From Desulfobacter sp. (GTDB taxonomy: Bacteria > Desulfobacterota > Desulfobacteria > Desulfobacterales > Desulfobacteraceae), in the NCBI GenBank assembly GCA_030145005.1, contig JAQYWJ010000022.1, positions 1 through 18,257 of the forward strand: DNA of 18,257 nucleotides, read 5' to 3'. The translations under genes and the position numbers were made by a program. The notes under the pieces are model-generated. The model did no database searches, was not told the DNA's origin, and was given only the letters and a program-made list of their open reading frames with translations. Numbering within the stretch: the stretch's first letter is position 1; every line of letters begins with the position of its first letter. This document shows, piece by piece, positions 13,809 to 18,257 of the stretch.

Positions 13809-14759
13809 CTATGATTTCAGTGTCAGGGCAAGCCGGCGGATATCGTCCGGCGTTGTATGGCAGCATCCCCCGATAAGCCTGGCCCCATGTTTTGCCCATT
13901 GAGCCGCCATTTCACCAAAGGAAGGCATGCCCGGTTTTGGGACCCATGATTGGGTCAAGTTGTTATACACCTCGCCTTTATTGGGGTATACCACCACAGG
14001 TTTGTCGGTCACGGACCGGATCTCTTTCACAAGGGCCGCCACATGGACCGGATCTGTGCAGTTGATACCCATGGCTGCCACACAGGGTTTGCTATCCAAC
14101 CATTGGGCGCAGTCCCGGATCGTCTCTCCGCTGTTGATGTGCTGCCCGTCCCTTGCACTGAAGCTGAACCAGGCCGGAATCATATCCAGATCCTCCCCCA
14201 AATCCTCCAGTAGACGGACAAGGGCTCTGGCCTCGGCAAAACAGGGCAGGGTTTCACAGGCCAGAAGATCCGGCCCGGCTGAAATCAGTGTTTTTAATCT
14301 TTCTTTGTGAAAATCAACCAGTTCATCTTCACTTATGCCATAATTGCCGGTGTATTCTGACCTGTTCGCCAGAAAGGCCCCGTAGGGACCTACCGACGCA
14401 GCCACCAGGGGTTTAAGCCGGTTGACCCGGTTGGCGGGATCAGCCCAGAAACCCTCCACGATCGTTTTTGCCAATGTAACAGCAGACCGGATAAGTTTTT
14501 GGGCCTGTTCATGGGTAAACCCATGGCGTGCCAGGCCCTGGAAAGTGGCCTGGTAACTTGCGGTGACCAGACAATCCGCACCGGCATGAAGATAGTCGGT
14601 ATGAACTGCCGCAATCATGTCAGGATTGTCACACAAAAGGCGAGCCGACCAAAGCGGATCATCAAGATTGCACCCCCGGCGCTCAAGCTCCGTGCCAAGC
14701 GCCCCGTCAATGATCAGATATTTTTGCTTTTTGAGATACGCGCGGATAACATCGGCCAT
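13809..14759 (-). CDS. mmuM: Homocysteine S-methyltransferase (MmuM family)
   Basis: This family transfers a methyl group from S-methylmethionine (or S-adenosylmethionine) to homocysteine to form methionine. The fold is a zinc-dependent TIM barrel. The N-terminal block is LIIDGALGTELERRG, then VTASYQATFQG. The zinc ligands are the cysteine in GINCTDP (about residue 232) and the pair in GGCCHTTP (about 297-298). The start is the ATG at 14759 (316 residues), preceded at 10 bases by GGGAGG (14770-14775); an upstream ATG at 14786 adds only nine unlikely residues and has no ribosome site. The gene stands alone on the minus strand, converging on the tRNA gene. No S-methylmethionine permease (mmuP) is adjacent, so the physiological methyl donor is uncertain. 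Confidence 0.95.
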   Translation of the reverse strand: MADVIRAYLKKQKYLIIDGALGTELERRGCNLDDPLWSARLLCDNPDMIAAVHTDYLHAGADCLVTASYQATFQGLARHGFTHEQAQKLIRSAVTLAKTIVEGFWADPANRVNRLKPLVAASVGPYGAFLANRSEYTGNYGISEDELVDFHKERLKTLISAGPDLLACETLPCFAEARALVRLLEDLGEDLDMIPAWFSFSARDGQHINSGETIRDCAQWLDSKPCVAAMGINCTDPVHVAALVKEIRSVTDKPVVVYPNKGEVYNNLTQSWVPKPGMPSFGEMAAQWAKHGARLIGGCCHTTPDDIRRLALTLKS

Positions 14760-14959
14760 AGTATTTTTCCCTCCCGCCCTTTTCATTATCTTAAGGTCTG
14801 CATCCCAATATTATGAAATCCATGGAAGAATTTGAAAAATAAAAATTTAACAATCCTCGCCGGAATTCTCCATCCATAATCTTTGATGATGATATGAATG
14901 TAATTTCATACAATGATATCCATCTTTTTTTCTAAAAATACATTTTACACTAACTTATA

Positions 14960-14965
14960 TATAAT
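14960..14965 (+). promoter_or_regulatory. Possible -10 element for tnpB
   Basis: A TATAAT hexamer lies 18 bases upstream of the tnpB ATG in a very AT-rich stretch. No good -35 is seen at 16-18 bases upstream, so this is only a weak promoter candidate. Confidence 0.3.
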
Positions 14966-14983
14966 GTTATTATTTCTGTTAAT

Positions 14984-16168
14984 ATGAATACCACCATGGC
15001 CTATAAATACCGCATGTATCCAACTAAATCCCAGGCGTCCCGATTGGAAAACCAGTTCTCCATGTGCCGACATTTGTACAACTGGAACCTGGAAGAAAGG
15101 ATCAATGCGTATAAAGAGCATGGTAAAACGGTTTCGTATAATCAACAGCAGAACGCATTGCCCGGACTCAAAAAAGAACGGCCCTGGTTCAAGTCCGTTC
15201 ACTCCCAGGTTTTGCAGGATGTATTGCGGAGACTGGACCGGGCCTATGACGCTTTTTTCAGGAGGGTAAAACAGGGTACGGAAGCCCCCGGTTTTCCCCG
15301 GATTAAACATTTTGGAGAATGGAACAGCATAACATATCCCCAATATAAAGAAATTCCTGCGGTTGATCATATCAAAGTGTCAAAAATCGGAGACATTAAA
15401 ATCCGGTATCATCGGGATATTCCGAACAATACCAAAATCAAAACCCTGACCATATCCAAAGAGGCCGGAAAGTGGTTTGCCTGTTTCTCGTTTGAGGGTG
15501 TTATTTCAAACGAGCCTAAGCCGGGAGCCTTCACCCGAACCCTTGGCATTGATATGGGATTGATTGATTTTTGGTATGATTCTAATGGATATTCCGTCCC
15601 GGCTCCGAAGCATCTGAGAAAGAGTGAAAAAGCGTTAAAAAAGCTGCAACGCAAATTATTTCCGGCAAAAGCCGAACAGGATTGGCCCCGGTTCAGGAAG
15701 CTGAAAAAAGCGTTGAACAAACGCCATTACCGGATCAAATGCCAAAGAAACGATTTCCTACAAAAATCCGTGAATGAGCTTTTGGATAAAGCGGATCTGG
15801 TCTGCTTTGAAGATTTAAAAATAAAGAACATGCTCCGCAGGCCCAAGCCCAAGCAGAATAAGAAAACAGGGGGATTCCTACCCAATGGAGCCAGTGCCAA
15901 AGCAGGCTTGAATAAATCTATTTCTGATGCCGGGTGGGGAAAATTTCTTTCTATCCTGAAATATAAGGCACATGGCCTGGGAAAAGAATTGGCTGCTGTC
16001 AAACCCCACTACACATCTCAGAAATGTTCTGGTTGTGGCGAGATGGTAAAAAAAGCATTATCTGTGAGGACACATAAATGTCTGCATTGTGGCTTGGTAC
16101 TAAACCGGGACCACAATGCAGCCATAAACATATTGAGACTGGGGCTACAGTCTCAGGGCCTTGCCTAA
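14984..16168 (+). CDS. tnpB: TnpB RNA-guided nuclease (IS200/IS605 OrfB), solo
   Basis: TnpB is the transposon-encoded ancestor-like relative of Cas12. It binds an omega-RNA from the element's right end and cuts matching DNA next to a short target motif, favouring element retention. The protein is 394 residues. It opens with the usual YKYRMYPTKSQ helix-turn region; the split RuvC active site is intact with D190 in LGIDMG, E276 in CFEDLKIKNM and D376 in NRDHNAAINI. The zinc ribbon is C348-x2-C351 and C366-x2-C369. No tnpA (Y1 transposase) lies within the window, so this is an IS1341-type solo element needing TnpA in trans. The ribosome site upstream of the ATG is poor; a second ATG lies at 14996. 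The gene sits between mmuM and queD and ends about 130 bases before queD. Confidence 0.95.
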   Translation: MNTTMAYKYRMYPTKSQASRLENQFSMCRHLYNWNLEERINAYKEHGKTVSYNQQQNALPGLKKERPWFKSVHSQVLQDVLRRLDRAYDAFFRRVKQGTEAPGFPRIKHFGEWNSITYPQYKEIPAVDHIKVSKIGDIKIRYHRDIPNNTKIKTLTISKEAGKWFACFSFEGVISNEPKPGAFTRTLGIDMGLIDFWYDSNGYSVPAPKHLRKSEKALKKLQRKLFPAKAEQDWPRFRKLKKALNKRHYRIKCQRNDFLQKSVNELLDKADLVCFEDLKIKNMLRRPKPKQNKKTGGFLPNGASAKAGLNKSISDAGWGKFLSILKYKAHGLGKELAAVKPHYTSQKCSGCGEMVKKALSVRTHKCLHCGLVLNRDHNAAINILRLGLQSQGLA

Positions 16169-16214
16169 GAAGCCCCCACTATAGCGCTTTGCGCTTAGTG
16201 GGGGGAGTAGTCAC
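16169..16214 (+). ncRNA. Probable omega-RNA 3' end / right end of the tnpB element
   Basis: Directly after the tnpB stop is a strong hairpin. CCCCCACTA (16173-16181) pairs with TAGTGGGGG (16196-16204), with an inner AGCGC (16183-16187) / GCGCT (16191-16195) stem, a TTT loop and one bulged T, followed by the tail GAGTAGTCAC. In known tnpB elements the guide scaffold overlaps the 3' end of tnpB and this right-end hairpin, and the guide is the flanking DNA just outside. By analogy the guide would start near 16215. The exact boundary is inferred, and the omega-RNA 5' end would lie inside tnpB. Confidence 0.6.
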
Positions 16215-16219
16215 TCGCC

Positions 16220-16252
16220 TTGACATTTTTGATTCAGACCCCAATTTATGAT
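16220..16252 (+). promoter_or_regulatory. Promoter-like sequence upstream of queD
   Basis: TTGACA (16220-16225) is a consensus -35. TATGAT (16247-16252) resembles a -10, but the 21-base spacer is longer than ideal; a closer AATTTA (16243-16248) is a weak alternative. It lies just outside the predicted right end of the tnpB element. No recognisable preQ1 riboswitch is seen in 16215-16300. Confidence 0.35.
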
Positions 16253-16300
16253 AGATTTTTCAAATCAACAGGCTATTTATTAACAAGGGAGTAGCTATTT

Positions 16301-16681
16301 ATGCCAGGCGTATATGACATTTGTGTCCAGGACCATTTTGCAGCAGCCCATTCCCTGAGGGGCTATGACGGCAACTGCTCAAATCTGCACGGCCATAACT
16401 GGGTTATTGAAGCGCACATACGCTGCACCAAACTCAACCAGTTGGGCATGGGCATAGATTTTAGGGATATCAAAAGTGTGGTCAAAGATGTTTTAAGCAA
16501 ACTGGATCACACCAATCTTAATGAGGTTGCCGAATTTGGATCAATCAATCCCACGGCTGAAAATCTGGCCAAATTTCTCTACTCGGAACTGTCCAAGCGT
16601 TTGAACACCGAATTCATCAAGATCCAAAAAATCATGGTATTCGAAAGTCCGGGCTGCGGATCATCCTACCAGGAGATATAA
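16301..16681 (+). CDS. queD: 6-carboxy-5,6,7,8-tetrahydropterin synthase (QueD)
   Basis: QueD converts 7,8-dihydroneopterin triphosphate to 6-carboxytetrahydropterin, the second step of preQ0/queuosine synthesis. The 126-residue protein shows the zinc site: the histidine in FAAAHSLRG (about 16), then the two in CSNLHGHNW (about 28-33), with the catalytic cysteine in the same block. Further along are MGIDFRDIK (about 51-59), LDHTNLNE (about 69-76) and the substrate-binding C-terminal glutamate in MVFESPGC. AAGGGAG (16285-16291) lies 9 bases before the ATG. It is the first gene of a tight operon: queE starts on the very next base after its stop, and queC follows. Upstream is the tnpB right end, so any native leader may have been shortened by that insertion. 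Confidence 0.97.
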   Translation: MPGVYDICVQDHFAAAHSLRGYDGNCSNLHGHNWVIEAHIRCTKLNQLGMGIDFRDIKSVVKDVLSKLDHTNLNEVAEFGSINPTAENLAKFLYSELSKRLNTEFIKIQKIMVFESPGCGSSYQEI

Positions 16682-17326
16682 GTGCCCCTGAACATCTGCG
16701 AAATTTTTTACAGCCTGCAGGGGGAATCCACCCGGGCGGGCCTTGCCTGCGTGTTTGTCCGGCTTTCCGGGTGCAACCTGTCCTGTTCCTGGTGCGACAC
16801 CACCTATGCCGCAACACAATCCGTCTCCATGACCATAAATCAAATCGTGGATCAGGTGTCTGCCTTTGAATGCCCCATGGTTGAAATTACCGGCGGAGAG
16901 CCCTTGATTCAGTCCCAGACGCCTGCATTGATATCCGCACTTCTGGAAAAAGGATTTCAGGTGCTGCTGGAAACCAATGGAAGTTTAAGCATTGCACCTG
17001 TAGATCCCGCCTGTATCCGCATCATGGATGTCAAGTGCCCCTTATCCGGTGAAGCCGGGTCATTTCTTATCGACAACTTCAATCACATGACATCCCGGGA
17101 TGAAATCAAATTCGTGGTGGGATCAAGGCAGGACTATGAATATGCGGCATCCGTCATTAAGACACACCTTGTGAACCATCCCAGAGAGAAGATCCACATT
17201 TGCCCGGTTTTTGGCCGGATTGAGCTTTCGGACCTGGCGGCATGGATTCTTAAAGACAAGCTGGGTGCAAGACTGTCCCTTCAACAACACAAAATCATCT
17301 GGGATCCGGATTTAAGAGGAGTATAA
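16682..17326 (+). CDS. queE: 7-carboxy-7-deazaguanine synthase (QueE), radical SAM
   Basis: QueE rearranges 6-carboxytetrahydropterin to 7-carboxy-7-deazaguanine using a 4Fe-4S cluster and SAM. The opening ICEIFYSLQGESTRAG is the family signature. The cluster motif GCNLSCSWCDT (about 31-41) has the radical SAM CxxxCxxC spacing, and ITGGEPL (about 72-78) is the SAM-binding GGE motif. LETNGS, MDVKCP and DEIKFVVG follow as expected. The length is 214 residues. The start is GTG at 16682, immediately after the queD stop, with AGGAG (16671-16675) 6 bases upstream inside queD, so translation is coupled. queC follows after 3 bases. Confidence 0.97.
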   Translation: MPLNICEIFYSLQGESTRAGLACVFVRLSGCNLSCSWCDTTYAATQSVSMTINQIVDQVSAFECPMVEITGGEPLIQSQTPALISALLEKGFQVLLETNGSLSIAPVDPACIRIMDVKCPLSGEAGSFLIDNFNHMTSRDEIKFVVGSRQDYEYAASVIKTHLVNHPREKIHICPVFGRIELSDLAAWILKDKLGARLSLQQHKIIWDPDLRGV

Positions 17327-17329
17327 AAC

Positions 17330-18034
17330 ATGACAAAAAAAGCCGTTGTTCTTTCATCCGGAGGTATTGACTCCACCACTGCCATGGCCATTGCCAGGGA
17401 CAGGGGGTACAATATTTACAGTTTAAGTTTCAGGTACGGCCAGCGCCACAGCGTAGAGTTGGAATGCGCAAAGAAAGTAGCTCGCCACCTGGGAACCATT
17501 GACCATAAAATCGTGGACATTGACCTGCGCCAGTTCGGCGGTTCTGCGCTCACCGACGACATTGCCGTGCCCAAACACGAAAACGTGGCGCAGATTGATC
17601 AAACACAGATTCCTGTCACCTATGTACCGGCCAGGAACACCATCTTTTTATCCTATGCCATGGCCTGGGCCGAGGTGCTTAAGGCCGAAGCCATTTTCAT
17701 CGGTGTCACAGCCGTGGATTATTCAGGATACCCGGACTGCAGGCCACAGTTCATTGAAGCCTTTCAGACCATGGCCAACCTGGCCACAAAAACCGGGGTA
17801 ACAAAACAAACTGTTTTGACCATTGAAACTCCTTTGATCCAAATGTCAAAATCCGAAATAATCACCACCGGACATGGCTTAGGCGTAGATTACAGTCTTA
17901 CCATCTCCTGTTATGATCCGGACGATCAAGGCCGGTCCTGTGGTAAATGCGACTCTTGCCTGCACCGAAAAAAAGGATTTACTGAAGCCGGTATCCCAGA
18001 TCCGACCCCCTACATTAGAGATCCACAAATTTAG
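17330..18034 (+). CDS. queC: 7-cyano-7-deazaguanine synthase (QueC)
   Basis: QueC uses ATP and ammonia to turn 7-carboxy-7-deazaguanine into preQ0, the precursor of queuosine. The PP-loop motif SSGGIDSTT (about 9-17) is at the N-terminus. YVPARNTIFLSYAMAWAE and GVTAVDYSGYPDCRPQF are family blocks. The C-terminal zinc site is CYDPDDQGRSCGKCDSCLHR with four cysteines. At 234 residues it is full length. AGGAG (17317-17321) lies 8 bases before the ATG. It closes the queDEC operon; queF, tgt and queA (later steps) are not in the window. A T8 run (18038-18045) follows the stop without a clear hairpin. Confidence 0.98.
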   Translation: MTKKAVVLSSGGIDSTTAMAIARDRGYNIYSLSFRYGQRHSVELECAKKVARHLGTIDHKIVDIDLRQFGGSALTDDIAVPKHENVAQIDQTQIPVTYVPARNTIFLSYAMAWAEVLKAEAIFIGVTAVDYSGYPDCRPQFIEAFQTMANLATKTGVTKQTVLTIETPLIQMSKSEIITTGHGLGVDYSLTISCYDPDDQGRSCGKCDSCLHRKKGFTEAGIPDPTPYIRDPQI

Positions 18035-18052
18035 CTGTTTTTTTTCGCTGAA

Positions 18053-18080
18053 CCACGGAAAGCACGGAAAGACACGGAAA
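18053..18080. repeat. Three tandem CACGGAAA units
   Basis: CCACGGAAA, GCACGGAAA and GACACGGAAA follow one another directly downstream of queC. This short-unit repeat has no coding context. Similar CACGGA-type runs are common as intergenic repeats in diverse bacteria (recollection, unchecked). Confidence 0.7.
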
Positions 18081-18213
18081 TGAGTTTGATTTCATCTCTA
18101 TCCCGGTACCCACCAGGTTTTTTTCCTTCAAATCCCACGCCTCTAAAAAGGGTTACACACCACATAAATGGACAAAGTGCATGGTATCCTTTTGCTTAAA
18201 AGCGTTCTCTTAT

Positions 18214-18231
18214 AAAAAAGGGCCTTGCCCT
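18214..18231 (-). terminator. Possible intrinsic terminator for a minus-strand gene beyond the window
   Basis: Read on the minus strand, AGGGC-AAG-GCCCT is followed by a run of six T (complement of 18214-18219). The stem is only 5 bp, so it is modest. It would terminate a gene entering from the right that converges on queC. The rest of 18081-18257 shows no supported gene. Confidence 0.4.
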
Positions 18232-18257
18232 CAGGCCGGAATTCAAGATACTCTCCC

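Noticed and set aside
14787..14983. Left end hairpin of the tnpB element (TATGAA/TTCATA at 14893-14910)
   Set aside because: The stem is short and AT-rich, and no matching boundary or target tetranucleotide could be fixed, so the left end was left undefined.
16215..16300. preQ1 riboswitch ahead of queD
   Set aside because: Only a weak 4-bp stem around the ribosome site is visible; neither the preQ1-I loop/A-rich tail nor another known class can be recognised.

Overview
The window is about 18.3 kb of bacterial chromosome, probably from a sulfate-reducing member of the Desulfobacterota (Desulfobacteraceae-like). That placement is an inference. It rests on the gene mix (a J-protein, hpt and zinc-ribbon/DUF3426 cluster; a small lysine-rich protein next to an RhlE helicase; a short RRM protein), on moderate GC with AT-rich spacers, and on the style of the repeats. 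No 16S gene or lineage-specific respiratory gene is present to confirm it. Coding is dense, mostly on the + strand, with two minus-strand genes (a YhcC-like radical SAM protein and mmuM).

Layout. Positions 1-199 hold small GC-rich inverted repeats. Positions 200-2314 hold a truncated C-terminal DUF4143 nuclease-like fragment and an unrecognised 579-residue helical protein. An exported ApbE flavin transferase follows (2360-3403). Positions 3404-4680 are repeat-rich: a 25-bp perfect inverted-repeat element, a cold-shock protein gene with a strong promoter and long leader, a 144-bp MITE with a target duplication, and a structured transcript tail ending in a strong terminator. Positions 4681-6990 form an RNA-centred cluster: RhlE helicase, a 57-residue basic protein, a Methyltransf_16-type methyltransferase and an RRM protein. 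A 77-bp MITE separates this cluster from the convergent yhcC. Then come mnmG (8204-10087) and a J-protein / hpt / zinc-ribbon-DUF3426 run (10201-13506). A second, inverted copy of the 77-bp MITE precedes an elongator tRNA-Met with its own promoter and terminator. The minus-strand mmuM comes next, then a solo tnpB with an omega-RNA-like right end, and finally a tight queD-queE-queC operon for preQ0/queuosine precursor synthesis.

How the genes fit together. RNA biology dominates. The cold-shock protein, RhlE and RRM protein suggest RNA chaperoning and remodelling. MnmG and queDEC act on tRNA wobble-position modification, and a tRNA gene is present. The J-protein, Hpt and MmuM are housekeeping functions (chaperone, purine salvage, methionine recovery).

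The most interesting signals are non-coding. Three small inverted-repeat element families sit at gene ends. One insertion can be reconstructed from its TAACA duplication and appears to have separated the cold-shock gene from its structured 3' end. One repeat end supplies a stop codon. The predicted guide of the tnpB element covers a promoter-like hexamer just upstream of queD. I do not see a clearly new defence or biosynthetic system in the window.
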